A stretch of DNA of 37,431 nucleotides, from contig DGWK01000004.1 of assembly GCA_002395235.1 (NCBI GenBank), positions 755-38,185 on the forward strand, read 5' to 3'. Made by a program: the position numbers and the translations under genes. The stretch's first letter is position 1. Every line of letters starts with the position of its first letter. A model generated the notes under the pieces. That model worked only from the letters and a program-made list of their open reading frames with translations, was not told the origin of the DNA and made no database searches. This DNA comes from Lachnospiraceae bacterium UBA4260. GTDB lineage: Bacteria > Bacillota > Clostridia > Lachnospirales > Lachnospiraceae. Below are positions 1 through 6,953 of the stretch, piece by piece.

Positions 1-972
1 CTTGAGCCCATCATAGCGGAGCTTGCTGCCGTTCTTCGCACCCAAGAGGTATGCGGAGTGGTCGGCGATGGAATCCTCGATGCACGGATACTTGCGGAAG
101 TCTGCCGTGATGGTATAGAGCTTCCCGGAACCGTCATCCTCCTGCGTCTTTTTGGTATAGACGGACTTGCCGTCCCACGAAGATCCGTCCCATGTATTTC
201 CGGAGAGGGACTTCTTCATGCCAAAGACATTATTGGCGTTCTGGGCGAGCTCGCTTTTCCCGTACCCGGATTCCAGAATGAACTGTGCCAGAGATACAGA
301 GGCGAGGATGCCAGACTTATTCATATCTGCAGTGAAAAGAGCACCGACCGTCTTGATTACGTCACCCTCAGACAGTCCGGCCAGCACCTTAGCCTGTGTG
401 CCAGAGGTCTTGACGGGTGTGTCGGAGGAGGTGCCAAGCTGCGCTGTGACCTTGTTTGCCAGATCGCCCATGCGAGCATACATCCAGTTGCCCGGACAGG
501 ACTTGTTGGCAAACCAGCGGTGCACCGTCAGGATCATCTCGTCTGACTTCGGAGAATAGTTCAGGGTCTTGTCCTTGTCTCCAAACCAAATGAGCTTCTT
601 CTTGCCGTTACGTTTGCAGATATCAACGCAGAGCTTGATCAGCGTCTGGTAAACGACGTCCCGGAAGGCGTAAGGCTCTGCGGTATCAGAGGCGCACTCG
701 ATGGTGATCGCCCTTTGGTCGTTGGCGTTACTGGAGGAGCACCACGAGCGGTTTTTCTCCTCGACGTAAAGACCGACACGGCCATCACGGTCAATGCCAT
801 AGTTGCTGGAGGCCTGCGTCGAGGACTTGGCAAACCAGTCTCCGAGGCCTTCCGCTGTACACTGGCCGACGACGCAGTGAGGAGTAATGCGGTCGATGGT
901 ATGTGTTCGCTGCCCGGAGTGATTCGGGCTGAGCTTGGTGTAAGCCACCATCTTGCTGTTAGTATATCCCAT
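1..972 (-). CDS. Phage endolysin: N-acetylmuramoyl-L-alanine amidase plus glucosaminidase (partial)
   Basis: This gene runs off the left edge; 324 residues are visible and the C-terminus is missing. Residues about 15-170 look like an Amidase_2/PGRP domain: His32 (in TPHCVVG), His151 and Cys159 (in HRWFANKSCPG) fit the zinc ligands of this family. Residues about 195-324 look like a mannosyl-glycoprotein endo-beta-N-acetylglucosaminidase (GH73-type) domain, with a candidate catalytic Glu234 in QFILESGYGKSELA and the typical NNVFGMK. Such two-domain enzymes cleave peptidoglycan at host lysis. The start at 972 has an AAGGACGG-type site upstream and lies just after the holin gene on the same strand, forming a lysis cassette. 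Family call is confident; whether the phage is functional is unknown. Confidence 0.88.
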   Translation of the reverse strand, partial: MGYTNSKMVAYTKLSPNHSGQRTHTIDRITPHCVVGQCTAEGLGDWFAKSSTQASSNYGIDRDGRVGLYVEEKNRSWCSSSNANDQRAITIECASDTAEPYAFRDVVYQTLIKLCVDICKRNGKKKLIWFGDKDKTLNYSPKSDEMILTVHRWFANKSCPGNWMYARMGDLANKVTAQLGTSSDTPVKTSGTQAKVLAGLSEGDVIKTVGALFTADMNKSGILASVSLAQFILESGYGKSELAQNANNVFGMKKSLSGNTWDGSSWDGKSVYTKKTQEDDGSGKLYTITADFRKYPCIEDSIADHSAYLLGAKNGSKLRYDGLK

Positions 973-1034
973 TGTTATTTCCGTCCTTTCGTAAGAGAAG
1001 GGGCAAGGCACCATACCTTACCCCTGACAACTGG

Positions 1035-1448
1035 TTACTCGTCGCTTTTCTCAGATCGGTCATGCAGCTGCTCCAGCACGATCTTCAGCTTCTCCGGGAT
1101 CGGCAGGCCAAGGTGACCGGCGTTCTCCAGAAGGCTCACGCCCTCGTTGGAGAGGTAGAAGAAAATGACTGCCGTGCGGAGCACAGAGCCCGTTGCGATC
1201 ACATTGACGTCGATGACGTGCGCGACGCCTACCAGCATGAAGATGATGACCTTGCGGCAGATACCTTTGAAACCGACCTCGCTGGACAGCTTTTTATCCG
1301 AGATAGCGCACATGACACCGGTGATGTAATCGGCAACAGCAAAGAGCACCAGAGCGAGCAGCAGGCCGTCGCAGCCGCCGAGGAAGTAGCCAAGCCACCC
1401 TCCGGCAGCGGTGAAAAGAAACTGACACAGGTTCCAAAACTCTTTCAT
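1035..1448 (-). CDS. Phage holin, TcdE/phage_holin_4 type
   Basis: A 137-residue membrane protein with about three hydrophobic segments (roughly residues 10-28, 30-50 and 66-85) and a charged C-terminus. The segment ALVLFAVADYITGVMCAI followed by SSEVGFKGICRK is typical of the phage_holin_4 (TcdE/UtxA) family, which makes membrane lesions that release the endolysin. It lies 62 bases upstream of the endolysin on the same strand. Its ATG overlaps the stop of the truncated hsdR reading frame (ATGA), and its AAAGGAGG ribosome binding site lies inside the tail of that frame. Normally a late phage gene would lie upstream, so the cassette is cut off from the rest of its prophage here. Confidence 0.9.
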   Translation of the reverse strand: MKEFWNLCQFLFTAAGGWLGYFLGGCDGLLLALVLFAVADYITGVMCAISDKKLSSEVGFKGICRKVIIFMLVGVAHVIDVNVIATGSVLRTAVIFFYLSNEGVSLLENAGHLGLPIPEKLKIVLEQLHDRSEKSDE

Positions 1449-1852
1449 AGTGAAAATCCTCCTTTGATTTGAGTTTTATGCACTGAAAAAGGCACCCGGA
1501 ATGAATTGTTTTTCGGATTCTTATAATCCGCTATATACACGATATCAGAACGCACTTCTCCCTTATGGTGATAACTCACCTCGATACCGTTTTGAAGATA
1601 GTTCATGAATACAATATTCTTTTGAACTAACGTGCCATTTTCAAAATATCTCAATTTATACAGTGCATCTTGAATTGCAGCATCCGGAAGCGATGAATTT
1701 AGCCGGGAGAGTGACTCCACAAGGACATCGTCATAGAGCGGGCTTTTATAATCCCGCTCTACATCTGGACCATACACATACTGATAGCCCATGTTCTGAA
1801 ATAGCTCTATTATGGAGCTCTCGTAATTTGCTTCTAAGTATCCTTGAGTCAT
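1445..1852 (-). pseudogene. hsdR: hsdR N-terminal fragment (type I restriction endonuclease R subunit)
   Basis: The first 118 or so residues match the beginning of type I restriction R subunits: EANYESSIIELFQNMGY, YGPDVERDYKSPLYDD, PDAAIQDALYKLR and DYKNPKNNSF. After about residue 119 (near base 1497) the sequence stops resembling HsdR, which should continue with a VxNQWTF-type segment and the nuclease site, and ends 17 codons later. No nuclease or helicase motifs remain. The rest of the gene is not on this strand; its C-terminal part lies immediately beside it in the opposite orientation. This is a broken gene that cannot give a working enzyme. Confidence 0.85.
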
Positions 1853-1857
1853 CCTTC

Positions 1858-2865
1858 ATGCGTGGCAGCGATCTTGATCGGGCAAAGGCAATTACCGGTG
1901 CGGTGAACTTTATTGCGGCACCTAATATGGAAGATACGCTTAAGGCATTCCTGAAAGAAGCATATCTCCTGCACCAGGCGCTGTCTCTTTGCTCGTCATT
2001 GACACCAGAGGCTGAGCGACTGGAAGCCGCATTCTTTGAAGCGGTTCGTGTTATGGCAAACCGTATTCTGGTTGACGGCGGCAGGAGCAAGCTTTCATTA
2101 AAAGAGATAAATGAGCGGATCAATGAACTTTTGAAGCAAAGCATTAAAAGCGACGGTGTGATCAATCTCTTTGAAGATGTGAGGCAGGAGTTCTCTCTTT
2201 TTGATCCGAAGTTTCTGGAAGAAATAGCAAAGATGAAACAGAAGAATCTGGCGGTTGAACTGCTTAAAAAGCTAATCGCTGAACAGGTGATGCTATATCG
2301 AAGAACCAATGTTGTAAAATCGGAGAAGTTCAGTGAGATAATTCAAAGAATCATGAATGCATATCTGAATGGAATGTTGACTAATCAGGAAGTTATTGAC
2401 GAACTTCTTAAACTTGCGCATGAGATTCAGGAGGGTGCAAAGCAGGGAGAAAGTCTGGGTCTTACACAGGAAGAGTTGGCTTTTTATGACGCGCTGACAA
2501 AGCCTGAAGCGATTAAAGATTTCTATGAAAATGAAGAACTGGTGGCATTGACCAGAGAACTGACAGAAACTCTGAGAAAGAATAGAACGATTGACTGGCA
2601 GAAGAGAAATACGGCAAGGGCCCGTATGCGCATGATGATTAAGCGTTTGCTTAAAAAGTATAAATATCCGCCAGAAGGTATGGATGATGCACTGGAAACT
2701 GTAATGACCCAGTGTGAGCTCTGGACGGATAACAATGACATGGAATCCTCGAAACCAGGGAAACATGGGGCGAAGGTAGTTACCTATGAATCATTTAATC
2801 CGGTTGTAACGAAAGTTGCTGAGCAATCGAATCCTTATGGTCGTAAGCATCCGGGGGAAAATTGA
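1858..2865 (+). pseudogene. hsdR: hsdR C-terminal fragment (DUF3387 region)
   Basis: About 335 residues matching the C-terminal helical part of HsdR (DUF3387): GSDLDRAKAITGAVNF, INELLKQSIKSDGVINLF, ELLKKLIAEQV, RRTNVVKSEKFSEI, LTKPEAIKDFYENEEL and RTIDWQKR are highly typical. The ATP-dependent translocase region that should precede it is absent. It abuts the N-terminal fragment head to head, only a few bases separating the two regions of similarity. The frame stays open upstream as far as 1663, but that part is the antisense of the other fragment. An ATG at 1858 lacks a good ribosome binding site, so expression is doubtful. Confidence 0.85.
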
Positions 2866-2992
2866 AGAGACGGCGGAGAAAAGGACGTGTAAATAAGATA
2901 GCAGGAGGGAAACTAACGCAACGGCAAGTTAATCACTAAGGAGTATAAACTTATAACAGTGGGATAATGCAGAAGGACTAAAAAAGGGATAA

Positions 2993-3021
2993 TTGACATA
3001 TTGAGAATGGGAGAATATACT
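2993..3021 (+). promoter_or_regulatory. Sigma-A promoter of the toxIN locus
   Basis: TTGACA at 2993-2998, a 17-base spacer, and TATACT at 3016-3021: a near-perfect vegetative promoter. Transcription would start near 3028, which is where the first antitoxin repeat begins. Strong constitutive expression of the antitoxin RNA is what type III systems need. Confidence 0.85.
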
Positions 3022-3027
3022 ATTTTT

Positions 3028-3155
3028 AAGCAGTGAACCCTACTGAGAGTGGGAACGATAAAAGCAGTGAACCCTACTGGAAGTGGGAACGATAAAAGCG
3101 GTGAGTCCTACCGTTAAGTGGAACCGATTGGAGGCTGCACATTCTGTGCAGCCTC
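3028..3155 (+). ncRNA. toxI: ToxI-like type III antitoxin RNA (three 34-nt repeats)
   Basis: Three tandem units with a period of exactly 34 bases begin at 3031, 3065 and 3099, placed between a consensus promoter and a hairpin terminator and just upstream of a ToxN-family toxin. This is the standard layout of type III toxin-antitoxin loci, where the toxin cuts the repeat RNA into units that fold as pseudoknots and inhibit it. Units 1 and 2 are almost identical. Unit 3 differs, but in a paired fashion: the stem CAGT/ACTG becomes CGGT/ACCG, and the loop pairing CCC/GGG becomes UCC/GGA with a one-base slip. The A-rich junction GATAAAAGC between units suits ToxN cleavage. The role is inferred from architecture; the exact cut sites are not known. 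Confidence 0.82.
3031..3130 (+). repeat. Three 34-bp direct repeats within toxI
   Basis: Units start at 3031, 3065 and 3099. Units 1 and 2 share CAGTGAACCCTACTG followed by AGTGGGAACGATAAAAGC; unit 3 is a diverged copy that keeps the ability to pair. There are no unique spacers between units, so this is not a CRISPR array. Confidence 0.9.
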
Positions 3156-3160
3156 ATTTA
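3131..3160 (+). terminator. Terminator between toxI and toxN
   Basis: Perfect 11-bp stem GAGGCTGCACA / TGTGCAGCCTC with a three-base TTC loop, followed by ATTTA. In known type III loci a weak terminator here lets only some transcripts continue into the toxin gene, keeping antitoxin in excess. The short U-poor tail fits partial read-through. Confidence 0.85.
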
Positions 3161-3172
3161 GTTGGAGGGAGA

Positions 3173-3724
3173 ATGCGGCAAGAAAAACTGAGGCTATACA
3201 CGATAGATATGAAATATGTGCGAGACTTACATAGAGCTGATGATCGAGTACAATCTGTGTCTCCACAGATTCATAAGAGCAATAGGCCGTTTGTGGGAGT
3301 CGTTGTAATATGTGAAAGTCACAAATATTGCATTCCTCTTGATCATCCCAAAATGAAGCATCTTACCATGAAAAATGATGTTGATTTTACAAGAATATTT
3401 GATGGTGACAAGCTAATCGGAATTTTGAATTTCAACAATATGATACCGGTTGACGAGAACGTTATTAAAGTACTTAATGTCAAACCGGAGAAGACAGACA
3501 GTGATGTCGAAAGAGCATATAAATCATTATGCGCCAAGGAATTAGATTGGGTTCAAAAGAACAAGGATGGAATTGTAAAGAAAGCTAATAAGTTATACAA
3601 AATGATCGCTTGTGGCGATGCCAACTTTGCTTTAAGAAAGAGATGTGTAGATTTTAAAAAACTGGAGGGTATCCTGGCTAAAAGAGTAGAAAAAACAAGT
3701 CATCAAAATGGAAATCAGGGATAA
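3173..3724 (+). CDS. toxN: Type III toxin-antitoxin endoribonuclease, ToxN/AbiQ family
   Basis: The 183-residue product fits the size and motif order of ToxN/AbiQ: the N-terminal LRLYTIDMKYVRDL (like the KFYxIxxxYIxYL start of ToxN), then RPFVGVVV, then HKYCIPLDHPK, then GILNFNNMIPV. These proteins are RNases that cut cellular and phage RNAs at A-rich sites and are held inactive by the ToxI RNA. The start at 3173 is chosen because GGAGGG lies just upstream, the similarity begins there, and it follows the terminator; a start at 3083 would run through the antitoxin repeats. The gene is more AT-rich than the later genes, suggesting transfer. Likely role: phage abortive infection and locus maintenance. 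Recognised by eye, without an alignment. Confidence 0.85.
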   Translation: MRQEKLRLYTIDMKYVRDLHRADDRVQSVSPQIHKSNRPFVGVVVICESHKYCIPLDHPKMKHLTMKNDVDFTRIFDGDKLIGILNFNNMIPVDENVIKVLNVKPEKTDSDVERAYKSLCAKELDWVQKNKDGIVKKANKLYKMIACGDANFALRKRCVDFKKLEGILAKRVEKTSHQNGNQG

Positions 3725-3760
3725 TCTTGGACCTCCCCGGTCCAAAATTATCCCGTTTTT
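3718..3760 (+). terminator. Strong terminator of toxIN
   Basis: A 16-bp near-perfect stem (3718-3733 with 3739-3754) around the loop TCCCC, followed by GTTTTTTCCC. It overlaps the toxN stop codon and closes the toxin-antitoxin transcript. Confidence 0.92.
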
Positions 3761-3799
3761 TCCCTCATAATATAGAAAAACCACAGGAGGGTATTCTAT

Positions 3800-5887
3800 A
3801 TGAACGAAGACGAACTGTTATATCTTCTAAAGCACGGGCGTGCCGACGACATCCGCTTCATCTTCAAGGATATTGAGGAGAAGTCCTATCCGGAAGATTT
3901 TCCCACATTTATTGATACGATGATCCGAGAGCATAAGATCAAGCGCAAGAACATCGCCATCCGCTCCGGAATGTCGCAGGACTACACTTATAAGCTGCTC
4001 CGCGGCGATAAGAAGACATCGGAGAGAGACTATATTTTGGCGATCTGCATTGCGATCGGGATGAATCTGGCTCAGGTGCAGCACGCGCTGCGCATCTATG
4101 GCATGCCGGTCCTTAGCAAGGCAGATCTTCGCAGTCATATCATTTCGCTGGGAATCAGCGAAGGCAAGGACATCGATGAGATCAACGACTGGCTGGAAAA
4201 GAGCGGTTTCTATCTTATCAGGACCAGCCCGGACATGCCGTCTGCGCCGATCAAATCTCTTGAAGTGGTTCCAACGGAGGATCCTGAAGAGCACGCCGGA
4301 GATTATCACGAGGACCGTATTTCATCCGATGAAGACATTGACGATATCGGTGATTATGAAGAAGCGGACATACAGATCCATGCAGAGCACTGCGGACATG
4401 CGCCGATGGACTACATGTACTGGGGAGAGATCAAGCTTCAGAATTACGAAGGAAAGGTTTATTACGTCCGGAACTACTATCATCCCGAGGGGGAGAACAT
4501 GGAAGTTCTGACAGAGGAGATGCACGATAGATTTGTGCAGGCGGAGAAAGAAGGGGACTTTCCTCAGTATTTTGAGCCGCTTGAATCCTATGAATCGCTG
4601 GAAGATGCGGCTTCCTCCCGGTTCTTCAAATGGTTCCTGGAACTTGACCGTGAAACGGATGGAAAAGTTCTCGAGACGATGCGCCAGGTTGATGACACGA
4701 GATTTTACGGTGCGCGATATGGGGCAAAGCTGGATCACAACGGTATGTCTTACTATATGGAAGCTTTCAACACACAGCATCCGGAGATAAGGGAGTACTT
4801 TCAGATCGTTGAGAACGGCGATGAGCGCAGGTTCACTGTCTCCCACGAGAGCTATTACATGTGGCTGGAGCTGGGAGAGATTTATCCGGCCTATTTTGGC
4901 AAAAAGATGCAGGAGCCGGAATACTTCATTGATGTCAGGGACTTGGACCAGCTGGACGGCAGAAACCTTAACTACAGGATGATTTTCAAAGACCTGCTCG
5001 CAGGGATGCATCTGTACGCGCACAGATATTATGGGGCGGCGATTTCAGAAGAGGAGATAGAGAAGGAGAAAATCGGCACGCTCACGCGGCAAGCGACAGC
5101 CCTGTTTCAGTCCGGGAAGATCTGCGATGCGATTCAGGCGTTAGAAGAGGCGTATGCATTGATGACCGAACGACCTGCTCAGGAATCACTTGCGGAACGG
5201 GTCGTGACATGCGACAAGCTGGCGGATCTGTATTGGGAACTGGAAGACAGTGAGCAGGCTGAGAAGTGGTATCGTGAGTGCTGCTCCTATAGGGAGCCGT
5301 TGAAGGAAGCACTTCAGGATCCGGAGAGAAGTGAGAAACTGCACGATGCGCCGATCAGTATGGCGTATGCCTGCATCCACTTTCATAATCGGACGCGGTT
5401 GGATGATCCTGAAAAGAGTCTGGAATATCTTAAAGAGGCGATTGAACTGTTTGAGGGAAGATGTAATACTGTGGCGTCCTGGGGATCGCTGGCCAACTGT
5501 CTTCTGTCCTATGCATTTCTGATTGATGAAGAGGAGCCGGAGAAGTCTCTCAAATACTCGGGTCGTGTGCTCGACATCATAAGAGACCAGAGTCTGGACA
5601 GGCGGCCGCCTTATCATGAGTTCACTTTTTTGGCGCTCAATAACCATGCGTGGGTGCTCTGGAACCGGCTGGCGAGTGAGGAGGCCATCATATATTACGG
5701 GCGGGCCATTGACCTGATTGAAGGGTATCTGTCCACCGGCACGCCGAATCCGGAGCAGATGAAGCAGAACCTGAAGAAAGAAGCCGGCGAGCTTTACAAA
5801 ATCTATAAAGCCACCGGCAAAGAGCGTGAGACAAAACGGCTTACTGCGCGGATGCGGAAATCCGGGATTGAGATCAGTGAGGATTGA
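3800..5887 (+). CDS. Large HTH and TPR protein of unknown function
   Basis: I do not recognise this 695-residue protein as a named family. Residues about 36-105 look like an XRE-type helix-turn-helix (KIKRKNIAIRSGMSQDYTYK with RGDKKTSERD after it). A long acidic linker (about 155-190) follows. Residues about 205-260 (YWGEIKLQNYEGKVYYVRN) resemble the start of the next gene product. The second half, from about residue 420, consists of TPR-like helical pairs (ATALFQSGKICDAIQALEEA, YWELEDSEQAEKWYREC, ALNNHAWVLWNRLASEEAII). No signal peptide or membrane segment is seen, so it is probably cytoplasmic. AGGAGGG precedes the ATG, and terminators on both sides make it a single-gene unit. It may be a regulator or a signalling scaffold; its place beside toxIN leaves a defence role open but unproven. 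Confidence 0.75.
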   Translation: MNEDELLYLLKHGRADDIRFIFKDIEEKSYPEDFPTFIDTMIREHKIKRKNIAIRSGMSQDYTYKLLRGDKKTSERDYILAICIAIGMNLAQVQHALRIYGMPVLSKADLRSHIISLGISEGKDIDEINDWLEKSGFYLIRTSPDMPSAPIKSLEVVPTEDPEEHAGDYHEDRISSDEDIDDIGDYEEADIQIHAEHCGHAPMDYMYWGEIKLQNYEGKVYYVRNYYHPEGENMEVLTEEMHDRFVQAEKEGDFPQYFEPLESYESLEDAASSRFFKWFLELDRETDGKVLETMRQVDDTRFYGARYGAKLDHNGMSYYMEAFNTQHPEIREYFQIVENGDERRFTVSHESYYMWLELGEIYPAYFGKKMQEPEYFIDVRDLDQLDGRNLNYRMIFKDLLAGMHLYAHRYYGAAISEEEIEKEKIGTLTRQATALFQSGKICDAIQALEEAYALMTERPAQESLAERVVTCDKLADLYWELEDSEQAEKWYRECCSYREPLKEALQDPERSEKLHDAPISMAYACIHFHNRTRLDDPEKSLEYLKEAIELFEGRCNTVASWGSLANCLLSYAFLIDEEEPEKSLKYSGRVLDIIRDQSLDRRPPYHEFTFLALNNHAWVLWNRLASEEAIIYYGRAIDLIEGYLSTGTPNPEQMKQNLKKEAGELYKIYKATGKERETKRLTARMRKSGIEISED

Positions 5888-5921
5888 TCTGAAGCTGGCA
5901 TAATATGTGGTTATGAAAAGT

Positions 5922-5947
5922 TGGACCCGTCGGGTCCACTTTTTATT
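5922..5947 (+). terminator. Terminator after the HTH-TPR gene
   Basis: Stem TGGACCC / GGGTCCA with a GTC loop, followed by CTTTTTATTT. It lies about 35 bases after the stop codon. Confidence 0.9.
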
Positions 5948-6045
5948 TGCAGGCGGAAGTATCATTAGACCATCGAAAAGGAAACAAAAGCCTGCCGGGA
6001 ATGACCGGCCGGCTGTACAATTCAAATGACACGGAGGATAAGAAG

Positions 6046-6489
6046 ATGGCAAGATACAGAGTTCTGGAAGCAAAGTGTGGAGTCGGCGCAGGCGGTATGG
6101 CGTGCGGTCCTGTCGGTGGGCCGATTGTAGGAGAGATTAAGCTGGCGGATGAGAATGGCAAAGAATTCTACTTGTGTCTGGCAGAGGTGGATGGAATTCC
6201 GAACTGGTTCAAGACTGAACGGAGCACAATCGATGAGCAGATTGAAGAGAAATCGGAAGAGGTATTCGAATACCTCAATGATCACTATATTGACATTGGC
6301 GAATATGTAGATGTGTTTGATGATCCCGAGGCGGAATTGTACCAGGCTTGCCGGTATCTGATCTATCTTGTGAGATGCGAGAGAGATCAGGAAGAGCCCT
6401 TCATCCGGGCTACGGTCGGGAAGTATCTGGACGAGATGGAAATCCCCATTTCCGATGAGGAAGAGGAATATAGGGAGGACATGAAGTAA
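6046..6489 (+). CDS. Conserved-looking acidic protein of unknown function
   Basis: A 147-residue cytoplasmic protein with no recognised family. The N-terminus has a Gly- and Cys-rich stretch (KCGVGAGGMACGPVGGPIVG) and then GEIKLADENGKEFYL, which resembles GEIKLQNYEGKVYYV in the middle of the preceding gene product. The C-terminal half is acidic and helical (DEQIEEKSEEVFEYLNDHY; final EEEEYREDMK). The start at 6046 is chosen because GGAGGA lies about 8 bases upstream. The neighbouring gene upstream ends with its own terminator, so the two are not clearly an operon even though they seem to share a domain. Confidence 0.75.
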   Translation: MARYRVLEAKCGVGAGGMACGPVGGPIVGEIKLADENGKEFYLCLAEVDGIPNWFKTERSTIDEQIEEKSEEVFEYLNDHYIDIGEYVDVFDDPEAELYQACRYLIYLVRCERDQEEPFIRATVGKYLDEMEIPISDEEEEYREDMK

Positions 6490-6517
6490 GAAAAAACATA
6501 TTTTCGAACGAGGTCAC

Positions 6518-6554
6518 AGCGCTCATCGCCATAGTTTGGCGGTGGGCGCTTTTA
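6518..6554 (+). terminator. Terminator hairpin, first of a repeated family
   Basis: Stem AGCGCTCATCGCC / GGCGGTGGGCGCT (13 pairs, two of them G-T) followed by TTTT. Nearly the same hairpin occurs at 17873 and 30764, so it is both a plausible terminator for the gene ending at 6489 and a member of a dispersed repeat. Confidence 0.8.
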
Positions 6555-6640
6555 TGTCTATGGTATAATGGAGCGGAAGGGGTAGGAACAGGTCGGGATT
6601 TACGAAAAAATATTCGCGCAAGAACCTGAGGCGTCATTAT

Positions 6641-6812
6641 AACTCAGAGGGGATGTCCCCCGCCTCTACAGGCGGTGGGAAGTAACAAATTTTCTCAGTG
6701 GCGGGTGACAATCCCCAACTGAGTTATATGATGCACACGCGTGCGGAAAGGAAGATGCTGCCAAAGGGCAGCCCGCACGCGGCGCAGCGGCTCGCTCTGC
6801 GAGCCTTGAATA
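6641..6812 (+). repeat. Structured dispersed repeat, copy A
   Basis: A non-coding segment built from successive hairpins: CCGCCTCTACAGGCGG (6660-6675); CTCAGT / ACTGAG with an inner GGG / CCC (6694-6723); CGCGTGCGG (6738-6746) paired with CCGCACGCG (6773-6781) and enclosing CTGCC-AAAG-GGCAG (6758-6771); and GGCTCGC-TCT-GCGAGCC (6789-6805). The same string of hairpins occurs inverted at 17735-17847, and the last hairpin alone near 7784 and 36949. The rest of the 464-base gap (6490-6953) has a terminator at 6518 and an extended -10 (TGGTATAAT, 6561-6569) with no clear -35. Whether the repeat is a mobile remnant, an RNA or a genome-wide repeat is unknown. Confidence 0.75.
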
Positions 6813-6953
6813 AATATGAATATTCGATAAAATGTTAATACTTTAATTCTTCGACAGTGTGTGGGAAAATATTGCCCGGGGCGGTGGATGGATCCGGCCA
6901 GGATGAAGCAGGCCCGCGTGAAAAGCCGCGTATTTTCAACTTGGGAGATATAT

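Noticed and set aside
1663..1857. N-terminal extension of the plus-strand hsdR fragment
   Set aside because: This stretch is the antisense of the minus-strand hsdR fragment, so its open frame is chance.
1440..1860. Phase-variable inversion of hsdR
   Set aside because: I see no inverted repeats at the two junctions and no recombinase nearby, and the middle of the gene is missing, so a one-time rearrangement is simpler.
3028..3130. Possible CRISPR array
   Set aside because: The 34-bp units are directly joined with no unique spacers, and the promoter-repeats-terminator-ToxN order explains them.
6641..6812. A complete IS200/IS605 insertion
   Set aside because: There is no transposase or TnpB reading frame; only end-like hairpins are present, so it is listed as a repeat of unknown origin.
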